Source: Bacillus_BA fengqiuensis
GTDB taxonomy: Bacteria > Bacillota > Bacilli > Bacillales > Bacillaceae_H
Length of the DNA: 64,000 nucleotides
Assembly: GCA_030813035.1 (NCBI GenBank)
Contig: JAUSTV010000012.1
Strand: one strand, 5' to 3'
Part shown: positions 36,393-45,360 of the stretch, piece by piece
How positions within the stretch are numbered: position 1 is the first letter of the stretch
Layout: every line of letters starts with the position of its first letter
Notes under the pieces: generated by a model
Told to the model about the DNA's origin: nothing
What the model saw: the letters and a program-made list of their open reading frames with translations, nothing else
Database searches by the model: none
Made by a program: the position numbers and the translations under genes

Positions 36393-36480
36393 CGAGGTAA
36401 TAAAAGAATAAGGGCTTAGAAAAAATAGAGAAGAAAGATAAAATCTTATCGAATAATAATAAAACAAGGGAGTTCCCCAA

Positions 36481-38439
36481 ATGAGTATAAAAATTGAGCT
36501 AGAAGCTCTCTTTTTGTATTTGTCTGGGGATTTTTCCATTATGGAGGAAATCAAATTGATTAAAAATGAAAACCACTATGAAACAGAGCAAGCTACAGAG
36601 ACTATAAATATTAAAGAAAAAAGAATTGGTTATAAAAACCGAAAGGAATCGGAAGTTGGAGAGAGTCGAGAGTTATATCAAGATGTAATGGCGGCAGTCC
36701 ATACCGACAATAAAATCTTTATCAATCACAAATCAAAATATTACTATGAGAAAGTCATGGTAGCAAAAGATAAATATGAGGAAGAAAGGCTCTCTAATTT
36801 TATTATAGAGCCACTTTATACGTCGATAGGGAGAAACGGAAACCAAAAATATATTTTGAGGTTAATGTCTAACAGCCAAACTAAAGTAATTGAACTTGAT
36901 GGAGAAACTTTAGCTATTCACCATGCATTTAAGAAACAGTGTATGAATAGTGGTAAATTTAATTGGAAGGGGAAACAACACCACTTGGATAATCTAATTG
37001 ATCTTATCTTAGCTAGCCCAATGAAAGATATTAATCTTATCCCTTATAAGGGGTGGCATGAGAAAGAAAAAATCTGGATTTTTCCTACTCATGCTTACTA
37101 CCAAGGTAAAGCCTTCTTAGCAGACGAAAATGGGATAATTGAAGTTAATAATAAATATTTTAAGGTAGATATAGATAAAGATGACGAATATTGGGTTCAT
37201 CCTAATATAGTAAATGAACCGTCGAAAGAAGACTTAATCAATTACTTTAAAGGTTTAGAAGTGCTATATGGTCGGTATGTTACTCTTTGTTTTGGTTATG
37301 TGGCAGGATCATTTCATGTTGAAGCTATTACTACTCAAACAGACTTTTTCCCTTTCTTATATATTTTCGGAAAACATGGGCAGGGAAAAAGCACCGGTAT
37401 TAGTACTTTTACTAAGTTTGCTGGAATGAAAATATCATTAAGTTCCCCACCTTCATTAGATAGTTTGAGAAAAGGGGTTAGCCAGAATTCGGGTATCCCA
37501 TTCGTAGTAGATGAAGCAGAAGAAAAAAATGATCAAGCAAGAGCAGTAGATTTCTTCAAAACTTTAGCAGAAGCAATCAAAAATATTTATATGAGACAAA
37601 CTTTTATTCGAGGAGATAAAGATGAATTTAAGAAAATTCGTTATCCCGTAAAGGGTACTTTAATGTTGGGCGGTGAAGTATTGACGAGTGTATCATCGAT
37701 TGTGCAACGTTCGGTATTAGTGGATTCTTCAAAATTTATTCAAAATGAAGAGGTTTATGCCCAAATAAAGGCTAATGAAACAATAGCTTATTGGGTTGGA
37801 CAATATCTAATGCGAACTTCGCATGAATGGGGAAATACTCTCTTAGACTTATATGGGGAAATCATGAATTACTTTAAGAAGCAGGGATGGACCAACATCC
37901 ATGTCCGAATTCGTTCGAATTATGCTATATTCCTAGCAGGCGCTTTTGCTGCATTTAAGCAGTTAAATAAATATTTGGGAGAGGATGTGTTTCTTTCCGA
38001 CAAAAAGGATGTAAAAGAAATTTATCAATTTGTTTTACAAGAAATGAAGGAAACACAACGTTTGACAGCAGAAGACCACCCGTCAATGGAGTTTCTAAGG
38101 AAAATCGGATTATTAGCAAACAAAAATCTCTTGCGTCATGATGTTGACTACTTATGTATTAAGGGAACTGACGGAAATATCTATCTTCATTTAGCTCCAA
38201 CCAATGTAGTAGAGGTATACAAATCATCGGAGAAAAACCCATTTTATGGGTCCAGTAATAAAGTGGTAAAAGACTTGCAAAATCAATCTTTTTTTAAAGG
38301 ATTTAAAAAGGTTCGAATTGGTCCAAGTCAACCAAATTCATGGATCATTCAACTTTCGGATCCTAACAATCCAGAACTGATAAATGACGGAATTGTTCAC
38401 CCTGATTTACCTGATACGATGATATATTTTTATAAATAG
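36481..38439 (+). CDS. DUF927/Cch-like AAA+ ATPase
   Basis: A 652-residue ATPase. Walker A is FGKHGQGKST (residues 296-305) and Walker B FVVDEAEE (341-348); GGEVLTSVSSIVQRS, about 395-410, fits a sensor/arginine-finger block. The N-terminal 250 residues resemble the DUF927 region (VELDGETLAIHH, LIPYKGWHEKEKIWIFP). This is the architecture of the Cch helicase of staphylococcal cassette chromosomes, thought to open a replication origin in the excised element. The start follows AAGGGAG at 9 bases; an alternative ATG at 36541 is possible. An iteron-like region follows directly. Confidence 0.75.
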   Translation: MSIKIELEALFLYLSGDFSIMEEIKLIKNENHYETEQATETINIKEKRIGYKNRKESEVGESRELYQDVMAAVHTDNKIFINHKSKYYYEKVMVAKDKYEEERLSNFIIEPLYTSIGRNGNQKYILRLMSNSQTKVIELDGETLAIHHAFKKQCMNSGKFNWKGKQHHLDNLIDLILASPMKDINLIPYKGWHEKEKIWIFPTHAYYQGKAFLADENGIIEVNNKYFKVDIDKDDEYWVHPNIVNEPSKEDLINYFKGLEVLYGRYVTLCFGYVAGSFHVEAITTQTDFFPFLYIFGKHGQGKSTGISTFTKFAGMKISLSSPPSLDSLRKGVSQNSGIPFVVDEAEEKNDQARAVDFFKTLAEAIKNIYMRQTFIRGDKDEFKKIRYPVKGTLMLGGEVLTSVSSIVQRSVLVDSSKFIQNEEVYAQIKANETIAYWVGQYLMRTSHEWGNTLLDLYGEIMNYFKKQGWTNIHVRIRSNYAIFLAGAFAAFKQLNKYLGEDVFLSDKKDVKEIYQFVLQEMKETQRLTAEDHPSMEFLRKIGLLANKNLLRHDVDYLCIKGTDGNIYLHLAPTNVVEVYKSSEKNPFYGSSNKVVKDLQNQSFFKGFKKVRIGPSQPNSWIIQLSDPNNPELINDGIVHPDLPDTMIYFYK

Positions 38440-38761
38440 GGAGCTTAAATTTAATTATTGTTCCAAAAATTACAGAACAAATAGAACACCTTGATTCCTA
38501 ATAATATCAATGGTTCGAGAGTATTGTTCTATTGTTCCTAAAAATCTCGTTATATGTAGATAGTTATTAATTAAGATAATAAAGTTTTTTTATGTACCGA
38601 TTAATTAGGGATTATTATTTTTGGAATTTAGAACAAATATAATAATAAATCACTAAACTCCTTGATATATAAGGATTCTTAGGTGTTCAAATCTGTTCCG
38701 AACAAGTTTTATTTTAAGAACAATTTTAGAACGTGATTGGAACTTTAATTAATTATTATTT
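38440..38761. repeat. iteron-like GAACAA/TTGTTC region
   Basis: At least ten GAAC or GTTC words occur in 320 AT-rich bases, in both orientations: TTGTTCC, CAGAACAAATAGAAC, TTGTTCTATTGTTCC, TAGAACAAAT, TGTTCAAAT, TGTTCCGAACAAG, AAGAACAATTTTAGAAC and GGAAC. No gene is present. Position directly after the Cch-like ATPase suggests an origin or operator cluster. Confidence 0.6.
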
Positions 38762-38795
38762 GGTCCTGCAGCGAATATAGTTGCAGGACTTTTTA
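38762..38795. terminator. terminator between convergent genes
   Basis: GTCCTGCA, loop, TGCAGGAC then TTTTTAAG. Confidence 0.8.
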
Positions 38796-38818
38796 AGTGT
38801 CACTTATAGATGGATATT

Positions 38819-39235
38819 TTATAGACAATTTTGGGTGATATGCTGCCATACTTTCACACCGAATTGATGTGCAACTAAAATCATGGTTTGATTCCACTTT
38901 ATGTCAAAATCATTACCAGCTGTCTCGCGTATAATGGATGTTACTTCTGCTGCTTTTAATGGTCTTGTTAATCGTTCAAAACGATTTAGGTGCATATAAT
39001 GTTCTTCACTTGTTTTTCCTTCATAATCATTTATCTCAACAATTCCAGTGGCAATTCCTCTTGCAATCACACCCACATTACTTGAATACAAAAAGACTAT
39101 ATCATTTGCTTCAATGGTATCAATGTAATATTTCCACGGATTATAGTACGCTGCACACTTATGGTTTCGCAACATGTCTACTTCACACTCAGTATTGTGA
39201 GTTTTATTTGTGTTGATAATATATACCTTTGGCAT
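38819..39235 (-). CDS. EVE/PUA-like domain protein
   Basis: A 138-residue single-domain protein. The order of strands and conserved blocks (VYIINTNKT, the AYYNPWKYYIDTIEANDIVFLYSS segment, VIARGIATG) resembles EVE or related PUA-fold domains, which bind modified bases in nucleic acids. Such proteins occur beside restriction systems. The ribosome site is AAAGGAG. The family call is by pattern only; it could be another PUA-like small protein. Confidence 0.5.
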   Translation of the reverse strand: MPKVYIINTNKTHNTECEVDMLRNHKCAAYYNPWKYYIDTIEANDIVFLYSSNVGVIARGIATGIVEINDYEGKTSEEHYMHLNRFERLTRPLKAAEVTSIIRETAGNDFDIKWNQTMILVAHQFGVKVWQHITQNCL

Positions 39236-39454
39236 AATTGTAGCTCCTTTTCATAATGTTATTAACTCAACATTCTGCAATAGTATATTACCAAATAATA
39301 GCATAAAATCAACATGCAATAGAAAAATAGACTTCCTATTTTTAGTAGTTCTAGTTTTAAAACTTTTTTCATAAGAACTGTTTGAATATAAAAGATTAGT
39401 AAGTATACTATTTCAAATACTTACAATTATTAATTTTAAATGGAGGAAGATAAA

Positions 39455-39672
39455 ATGGAAATTGAATATGGAGTTTTTGGCTTAAGTGTATCTAAACGAA
39501 AGCTGGAATCTTAATTGAAGTAGAAGAAGGACTAAGTGAAAAAGAAATATTTGAGACTATGATAGAGATGGGTATTGAACCTCACGCTTATGGGCTAGGC
39601 ACAAAAGTAAACTATTTCGCCAATTATTATGTTATCCCAATCAATCAAATGGACAGAGAAGAAAAACTATAA
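39455..39672 (+). pseudogene. small gene broken by a 1-nt deletion
   Basis: It starts at ATG 39455 after TGGAGG and reads MEIEYGVFGLSVSKRKLES, stop. One base later in frame the protein continues TKAGILIEVEEGLSEKEIFE ... QMDREEKL. Adding one A to the A-run at 39496-39498 joins both parts as ...SVSKTKAGIL..., giving about 72 residues. This may be a recent mutation, a sequencing error or a programmed shift. Confidence 0.55.
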
Positions 39673-39941
39673 AAGATATTTGTATGAGTAAAGAAAGTAA
39701 ATCTATCTTGTTTATGGTAAATTTCGGTATTTGCAAATCGAAAGGAGTTTAATATACATTATTTTATAAAAACTGATGAAACTTTAAATTATCCATGTTT
39801 TGTTCCTTTGTTCATTATAGTTTCTTTAGTCAAGTATATAGGAATCACTGGTTTAATGTTGGATTTTATTTTGAAATAGTATCGCTTGACGTATCTCATC
39901 TCATACTTACAAAACCAAAGTGATAATATCCCTTTAAATAG

Positions 39942-40301
39942 TCACTCTTTAATTAATGGATGCATCAGCGCATACATTGCTTTCTTTTGTTCGAAAGAAA
40001 AGCTTGAAATCATTCTATGTAATTTTTCTTCCAATTTTTCCTCTTCGGCTACACCAGTCGCATCTAATTGCAATTGCCCTAGATTATTATTTCCTTCAAC
40101 TAATAAAATAAATTCGCTTAGAGATAGATTGAATTCCTCACATATCTTAGAGAGAAGTGCAAGTGAAACCTCTTGGTTGCCGCTTTCAATCCGAGATAAT
40201 TTAGGTTGCGAAATGTTAAGTTTCTTTGCTAAATCCACCATTGTATATTCTCTTTTTCTTCTCAAGTCTCTAATCAATCTTCCAATTTTTACGTAGTCCA
40301 T
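39942..40301 (-). CDS. XRE-family transcriptional regulator
   Basis: A 119-residue protein with an N-terminal Cro/CI helix-turn-helix (residues 6-62: IGRLIRDLRRKREYTMVDLAKKLNISQPKLSRIESG). The C-terminal 50 residues are Glu/Leu-rich and probably mediate dimerisation. The site AAGAGGT precedes the ATG. It is divergent from the small-gene operon starting at 40502, with inverted repeats in between, the usual arrangement for an autoregulated repressor of an element's own genes. Confidence 0.88.
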   Translation of the reverse strand: MDYVKIGRLIRDLRRKREYTMVDLAKKLNISQPKLSRIESGNQEVSLALLSKICEEFNLSLSEFILLVEGNNNLGQLQLDATGVAEEEKLEEKLHRMISSFSFEQKKAMYALMHPLIKE

Positions 40302-40334
40302 TTTAAACCTCTTAATTTTTTCTAAGATAAAATA

Positions 40335-40470
40335 TCACATACCGTACCCTTATCGTACTGTTTTTTTTTTATACAATCAACAAATCTCGATTTATTTAAT
40401 TTTTATATAATCTATACAAAAAAATGGATTTACAAACAAACGGATTTTTTGTATTCTGTTTTTATATAAA
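40335..40470. promoter_or_regulatory. divergent operator/promoter region
   Basis: Between the regulator and the operon lie CGTACCCTTATCGTAC (around 40343) and a longer inverted pair, ATACAAAAAAATGGATT and AACGGATTTTTTGTAT (about 40413-40455). Either could bind the XRE protein. Confidence 0.5.
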
Positions 40471-40501
40471 ATATATAATTTTTGAATGAAGAGGTGTTTC
40501 T

Positions 40502-40789
40502 ATGATTGATGGATTTCAAAAAGCTGCACATGAATTAATTGAAAAAAGGTTGGAAGAACTTTTGACTAGTGAGGAATATCAACGATACTCGGATACAACT
40601 TACAAGTATCTAGAAGAGAAACTTTCTATAGGTACTGAACCTCTTGGAGAAGATACGCGAACTATGTTAATTGACGATATAAAAACAAATATTTTCGAAT
40701 CAGTCTTTTTCCAAAGTAAGCTTGCTTATAAGCAAGGTTTCACTGATGCATTGATTTTTCTTATAAAAACTCTAGTAGTACCAAGATAA
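40502..40789 (+). CDS. small hypothetical protein, 95 aa
   Basis: A 95-residue acidic, helix-rich protein (IEKRLEELLTSEEYQRY...) starting after GAAGAGGTG. First gene of an operon with the 98-aa and 59-aa genes, divergent from the XRE regulator. The C-terminal hydrophobic stretch (TDALIFLIKTLVV) may be buried or membrane-facing. Small acidic genes in this position often belong to an element's control region; no family recognised. Confidence 0.65.
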   Translation: MIDGFQKAAHELIEKRLEELLTSEEYQRYSDTTYKYLEEKLSIGTEPLGEDTRTMLIDDIKTNIFESVFFQSKLAYKQGFTDALIFLIKTLVVPR

Positions 40790-40810
40790 CAACAAGTGAG
40801 GAGGTCCTAA

Positions 40811-41107
40811 GTGAATACATTTCAAGGAAAAATGGTAATAGAAGTGTCAACACTAGTTAAAACTAGTAGTGAAAAACTAATGAGTGATGAAGCTCACAAA
40901 GGTCTAACATCAGAGCTATTTAAAGAAATTAGGCTCTTGCTAGGTGCTAAAGGTTATTTAACAGGTTCAATTGGTGCAACATTGAAAGATGCTGGGGAAG
41001 CTGAAGATAACGACATAGTATTAATCAACTCTAATACTGAAGAAGCAATCAAAGATATACACTATGTTTATAATAAGGCTAATAGTCAAACTTTTATGAT
41101 AGATTAA
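40811..41107 (+). CDS. small hypothetical protein, 98 aa
   Basis: A 98-residue protein starting at GTG after GAGGAGG, 21 bases behind the previous gene. Central segment LGAKGYLTGSIGATLKDAGEAED, otherwise charged. No family recognised. Part of the three-gene operon with the 95-aa and 59-aa genes, presumably controlled by the divergent XRE regulator. Confidence 0.65.
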   Translation: MNTFQGKMVIEVSTLVKTSSEKLMSDEAHKGLTSELFKEIRLLLGAKGYLTGSIGATLKDAGEAEDNDIVLINSNTEEAIKDIHYVYNKANSQTFMID

Positions 41108-41136
41108 CGAAGATGTATTAGATTGAGGATTGGAAA

Positions 41137-41316
41137 ATGACTACAAATTTAAATTTGGTGAATATATCTAGAGCCTTATTTAAAGATAGAGAGATAAATG
41201 AAAATCGAGGAAGATATATTATCAATCTCTTAGATGGTGACTCCGGAGAAGTTATGTTTCAAGGGCTGGATGAAAAATATGGTTATTTTTTAGTCCCTAG
41301 AAGTGTATTCACTTAG
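41137..41316 (+). CDS. small hypothetical protein, 59 aa
   Basis: A 59-residue frame 29 bases behind the 98-aa gene, with a GAGGA site before the ATG. The end (EVMFQGLDEKYGYFLVPRSV) resembles a fragment at 51066-51125 (YVSLLGIDKLYGYWLLD), so two members of one small-protein family were present in E3. A terminator follows at 41321-41363 (AGAAAGGTT/AACCTTTCT plus T-run). Confidence 0.55.
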   Translation: MTTNLNLVNISRALFKDREINENRGRYIINLLDGDSGEVMFQGLDEKYGYFLVPRSVFT

Positions 41317-41320
41317 TTTA

Positions 41321-41363
41321 AGAAAGGTTATCGGATTTTAGCAGAGGTAACCTTTCTCTTTTC
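41321..41363 (+). terminator. terminator of the small-gene operon
   Basis: AGAAAGGTT pairs with AACCTTTCT and is followed by CTTTTCC. Confidence 0.75.
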
Positions 41364-41406
41364 CTGTTACTATACTGCGCAGGCAAATAAAGAACGAAAT
41401 ATAAAA

Positions 41407-41517
41407 ATGGAAGATGTATTTAAGAATACTGCAAAGTGCTGGAATATAGAACGAACATATAGAGAAACTCTATTTGAAGTATTAACTAATAATAAAGCAT
41501 TTGTTGAAAACAGATAA
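41407..41517 (+). CDS. possible 36-aa peptide or gene remnant
   Basis: MEDVFKNTAKCWNIERTYRE... to FVENR. There is no good ribosome site; an open frame continues about 13 codons upstream without a start. Probably a leftover gene end. Confidence 0.25.
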   Translation: MEDVFKNTAKCWNIERTYRETLFEVLTNNKAFVENR

Positions 41518-41541
41518 TTAAAATGCTAGAGGTGAGTTATC

Positions 41542-43146
41542 ATGGGTATTTATATACGTTTAACTTTGTTACCAGATGGGATCTCACAGCAAGAATGGGA
41601 AAAGGTATATGAAGAAAGTTTACAATTATTAAAAGCCTATCCGTTCGCTGACATAGAAGAGAGAAAGTATTTTGATACTACGCTTCCGGTGTATGTTCAA
41701 GCAACAGAAAGAAAAGAGCCAACGAGACACTGGCGTTTTTGTGGTGATTTAGATAGCAAGACATATGCAGAAACTTTTAAACTTTATGGGAATATCAGCA
41801 ATTATCAAACAGCTGAACCTACTGGTAATGGAAAAGATATTTTGTTAAATTACCGAGAACAGCAAACTGTAGATGTTTTTGACTCAAAGACGCAGGGTTA
41901 TGATTATCATTTGTATATACTAGCCATCGCTATGCTCATTGAAAGTCGCTTTCCTAAGAACTCCATGGTAGGGGGAGATCTTGATTATAAACAATGCATC
42001 AAGGCGAAACAGTGGGCGGATAGGCATCTCTCTTCACCAATTCATTTACCTGTTAGAGTTAGTGTAGAAGGATTACTTTCACGATTTAGTCATCTTAAAG
42101 ATGAATTTGATCAAATTGAGGTTTTAGAAAAGTGGTTAATTGCTGATCAAGAGAAAGAGTTTGAGATTATATATAATTATTTTTCAAAAGAGACGTTTAT
42201 AAAGTGGTTTTTAGAAAATTTAAAGCCGTATTCTTCACCTTGTCAAATCGGGGCAATAAAATTATTAATATATTATTTGAACAATGTAAAGGATTTAAAT
42301 ACCTTGATATACATCACTTGCATAGATGAATTTGGACCGAGATTTAACGTTTCTGAGATGATAAAGGCGATTGCTCGTACTTGGATATGTTTACCTCATG
42401 AAAAATTTTCCTTTATGAAATTCTTAAAAAAAATTGAAGGACATCCGGTAATAATTGAGAGGCAATTTGGAATGATTGTTATGGATATGAAGTTTACTGG
42501 CAGAGAAATTCAAACGCATATTCCACTGATCGATGTTGCGATATGTTTTACAAGCTACTTTCCGGAGTGGAAGAATCGAGTTGATATAGTATTACAAGAA
42601 GAAATTTCGCGAATAGAAAGAGCGTTGAAGGTTTTCTATGAACAAATTCGGCCCAGCCTTAAAATAGCTGATGCATCTACACAAGAGAGAATGTATTTAG
42701 CTGATGAAGATGCCTTTTTGTATTTTAATGATGATAACGTGATTTTAACTGAAGATCAAGAACTGAGATTAAAAACGATAGCCTATAGCATCAAAGTCTT
42801 TTTAGAACAAGAAACTGAGTTTCTAATGCAAATAAAACAATATTTGTTAAGTACATTAGTAAATATGAAAAAAATTTTAGCTGGGTTTGCTACTGAAATA
42901 TTTTATATGATTTTAACTGAACGATCTTGGCGGTGGATTGATGAATCTGAGGACACAGATTTAATAAGGATTCTATTATCTAAGTTAATATTAGACCTAA
43001 TATCAAATTCTAAAAATGAAAAAAGTAATGCGGACATACGGAAAGCTATGTTTGAGAATAAAATCCTGACGGAGAAAATATACAGATACATGAAAGATGA
43101 ACAAACAATGGAAAGCATCCGTAAATGGAGTACACAAACAGATTAA
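41542..43146 (+). CDS. hypothetical protein, 534 aa
   Basis: A 534-residue protein with a good site (AGAGGTGAG) and no signal peptide. The N-terminal 120 residues look mixed alpha/beta (MGIYIRLTLLPDGI...), followed by a largely helical body with several aromatic-rich helices (about 205-440). No catalytic motif or known domain is evident to me. It is monocistronic, between two non-coding stretches. Similar large cytoplasmic proteins of unknown role occur on Bacillus elements. Confidence 0.65.
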   Translation: MGIYIRLTLLPDGISQQEWEKVYEESLQLLKAYPFADIEERKYFDTTLPVYVQATERKEPTRHWRFCGDLDSKTYAETFKLYGNISNYQTAEPTGNGKDILLNYREQQTVDVFDSKTQGYDYHLYILAIAMLIESRFPKNSMVGGDLDYKQCIKAKQWADRHLSSPIHLPVRVSVEGLLSRFSHLKDEFDQIEVLEKWLIADQEKEFEIIYNYFSKETFIKWFLENLKPYSSPCQIGAIKLLIYYLNNVKDLNTLIYITCIDEFGPRFNVSEMIKAIARTWICLPHEKFSFMKFLKKIEGHPVIIERQFGMIVMDMKFTGREIQTHIPLIDVAICFTSYFPEWKNRVDIVLQEEISRIERALKVFYEQIRPSLKIADASTQERMYLADEDAFLYFNDDNVILTEDQELRLKTIAYSIKVFLEQETEFLMQIKQYLLSTLVNMKKILAGFATEIFYMILTERSWRWIDESEDTDLIRILLSKLILDLISNSKNEKSNADIRKAMFENKILTEKIYRYMKDEQTMESIRKWSTQTD

Positions 43147-43564
43147 ACGTAATTAACATACTCTTAAATTTAGTTAATAAAGGTTGAGGAAAAAGTAGTA
43201 ATCCTGTTTTTAATAATTGTGAGCTATCTTTAATTTTGAAAATGGAAAATCTGACATTCCTTGATATAAAGTCTCTATAGGCATGGTCCCGTTCGAAAGC
43301 TGGCCCGTCAAGGTATTTTGAGAGGTAGAATAGCCAATCGTGTCTCCCACTCCATATCAAGATGTTATTTTAGTTGGAAAAGGAGCGGCTAACTAGCCTT
43401 TGTAAGTGGGAGAGGAAAGGTCGATGAAAACACAATGGAATTGCGTACAGCCACTGCGGGAGAGTTTTTATCATTAATATATTTACACATAAAATATGTA
43501 AGGGAGTTAAAAGTTCATTCAGAATAGGTCAACTGTATCCATAAAACTAGAAATGAGGTGAAGT
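43147..43564. other. decayed non-coding stretch
   Basis: It contains TTGTGAGCTATCTTTAATT (about 43217), which matches the second arm of the terminator at 50942. It also contains an inverted pair CTCCCACT/AGTGGGAG (43343 and 43407) enclosing GGCTAACTAGCC, reminiscent of the GGCTAAC motif at 31152 and 32306. No gene. Confidence 0.45.
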
Positions 43565-43828
43565 ATGAAACTTTTACTTTGTACGAATTGTACTGACATT
43601 TTTAGCCTCGACCTTTACGAAAAAACTTGTAGTTGCGGTTTGGTAAAGGGGAAATATATAAATGGACAGTTAGCTGAGTACTCAGGAAAATCTGCCTTTG
43701 CGTTGGGATTTGCTAATAATTCATTTATAAATGCGTTAATAAATCAACCAGAGCAGGGGATGGGCAGAGAGTTCACAGCATTTGTAATACCGAAAAGTTG
43801 TCCTACTTTTATTAAGATTACGAACTAG
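43565..43828 (+). CDS. small zinc-ribbon-like protein, 87 aa
   Basis: An 87-residue protein with CTNC (residues 6-9) and CSCG (22-25), a compact zinc ribbon at the N terminus. The rest is Asn/Phe/Gly-rich. The ribosome site GAGGTGAAGT is close to ideal. Stand-alone gene; role unknown, possibly a DNA- or protein-binding accessory. Confidence 0.65.
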   Translation: MKLLLCTNCTDIFSLDLYEKTCSCGLVKGKYINGQLAEYSGKSAFALGFANNSFINALINQPEQGMGREFTAFVIPKSCPTFIKITN

Positions 43829-44276
43829 TCGATTCTTTTTGTTTTGACTAGCTTAAAGAGCGAATATATTTCAACTGAGATTATCTAAAAAGCAATCTAA
43901 GATAATAAGGTGAGAAAACCTATAACAACAGCATTTTTTCACTACGAAGTGTTGATAGCATTTTGACTCAAAATATCTGCATTGATAAGTCATTGTGGAT
44001 GGTAGAGTAGATACTTCACCCTAACGATTTACAGTGTAGAAGGTGGAGGATTTTATACCATAAAAAATACTGGCTTATCTGAACGTATTTCTCAGCCAGT
44101 ATTTTTTGGTCTTTGAAGATAGATAAAGTAAGTTCGACAAAGTATTGATAATTAATCACATCAGAATGAGTAGAGTAATTGATCAAGGGAATTAAATTCC
44201 TAAGAGAAAATAATGTTCGTGTTGAAATGGAAAAACAATTTAAACTGCATTAAATGCTTCTTATATATCTTTGTGG
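43829..44276. other. gap with a strong terminator
   Basis: It holds the inverted repeat at 44058-44110 and otherwise no gene or motif. Confidence 0.5.
44058..44110. terminator. bidirectional terminator-like inverted repeat
   Basis: AATACTGGCT pairs with AGCCAGTATT; the outer ends ACCA/TGGT also match, and both strands carry T-runs. Confidence 0.7.
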
Positions 44277-45026
44277 TTATTTATTTTCTTCTAACCTTTT
44301 TAGAGCTTTCTCATATGCTGCTTTTCGTTCTTCTTCTTCCCAATCAAGATTTTGAAGAATGCGTTGCCAATAAATATTTCCTTCGGTTGCATATGACTTA
44401 GCTGTTTCCCGCCACAGGAAAGCTTCAGCTTCTTCTAAAACAACAAAAAGCCTGCTTTGAATTTTAAGATGCGGCATCGCATCCTCTTTAATTAAATTAT
44501 ATATAGTCGCGGAACTAGTCCTAAAATATTCCGCTGCTTCTTTTATTGTTAAGATGGTTCTCCCGTAATAATTGGTCTTTTCTTGTTTTGTTTGCTTTAT
44601 TAAATCACTAGAGAATTTATCTAGTTCTTCCCTGATTATCTGTCTGAGTATATCTTCTATCAATTTAGGCCCTCCCTTACTTTTTTCAAAGTTAATAATT
44701 TCCCTCTGGACTTTTGAAACATCCCAATTTCGCTCTGGATCGGACCATCCAAACTCTTTATATTCAGTTATGGTTTCCTTTATTTCGTTTTCTTCAAAAA
44801 TCAATCTTCCTTTCACTTTCAAATGGGGCATAGTTCTTGAGTAGGTTAACTGACGCAATACAGAAGAACTGATACCGGTAGCACTAGCAACCTCTTTCAT
44901 AGTTATATATCTTTTTGAGGCAGGGGAATTCGTCTTGGAAATCCGGTTCTTTAATTGGAAGAGTTCTTCATGAATAACCTCCCTTAAAAGTGTTTCGAAG
45001 GATATTTCAATAGCACTATTGTTCAT
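44277..45026 (-). CDS. DNA-binding protein with two excisionase-type domains
   Basis: A 249-residue protein built as an internal duplication. Each half starts with a helix of type LLREVIHEELFQL (residue 13) or ILRQIIREELDKF (residue 126). Each half then has a MerR/excisionase helix-turn-helix: YITMKEVASATGISSSVLRQL with MPHLKVKGRL, and ILTIKEAAEYFRTSSATIYNL with MPHLKIQSRL. Helix-turn-helix proteins of this kind assist excision or regulate. The ribosome site is AGAGGTG. Its position inside an integrated element suggests a recombination directionality factor or a regulator. Confidence 0.75.
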   Translation of the reverse strand: MNNSAIEISFETLLREVIHEELFQLKNRISKTNSPASKRYITMKEVASATGISSSVLRQLTYSRTMPHLKVKGRLIFEENEIKETITEYKEFGWSDPERNWDVSKVQREIINFEKSKGGPKLIEDILRQIIREELDKFSSDLIKQTKQEKTNYYGRTILTIKEAAEYFRTSSATIYNLIKEDAMPHLKIQSRLFVVLEEAEAFLWRETAKSYATEGNIYWQRILQNLDWEEEERKAAYEKALKRLEENK

Positions 45027-45162
45027 ACTGCACCTCTATTAAGATTGGCATATATATCTTAATTATAAAACAAATCACAGAACATTAGTTCTTTAAATGT
45101 GATTATATTTAAATATTCTGTATAATACGGGAGATAGAAATTTATACTTAGAGGTTAAATGG

Positions 45163-45360
45163 ATGAGTAGAGAAGAAATATACTGGCATGATTATCCATA
45201 TAGGTGCGACAATAGCACCATCTATAAGGAAGTAGGAGAGATGCGTCTAGACATCGTAGGGAGATACATTAAGTCCTTCATTATTCAATATCATTTAGAT
45301 GAGCTAGATAAGGAATTGGAGAAAAGAGGTCATAAGTTTGTCTGGTATGCAGGTGACTAA
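45163..45360 (+). CDS. small hypothetical protein, 65 aa
   Basis: A 65-residue frame (MSREEIYWHDYPYRC... KFVWYAGD) behind AGAGG. Aromatic- and His-rich N terminus, helical C-terminal half. No family recognised. It precedes the RiPP locus by 600 bases and is read in the same direction but is probably not part of it. Confidence 0.55.
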   Translation: MSREEIYWHDYPYRCDNSTIYKEVGEMRLDIVGRYIKSFIIQYHLDELDKELEKRGHKFVWYAGD

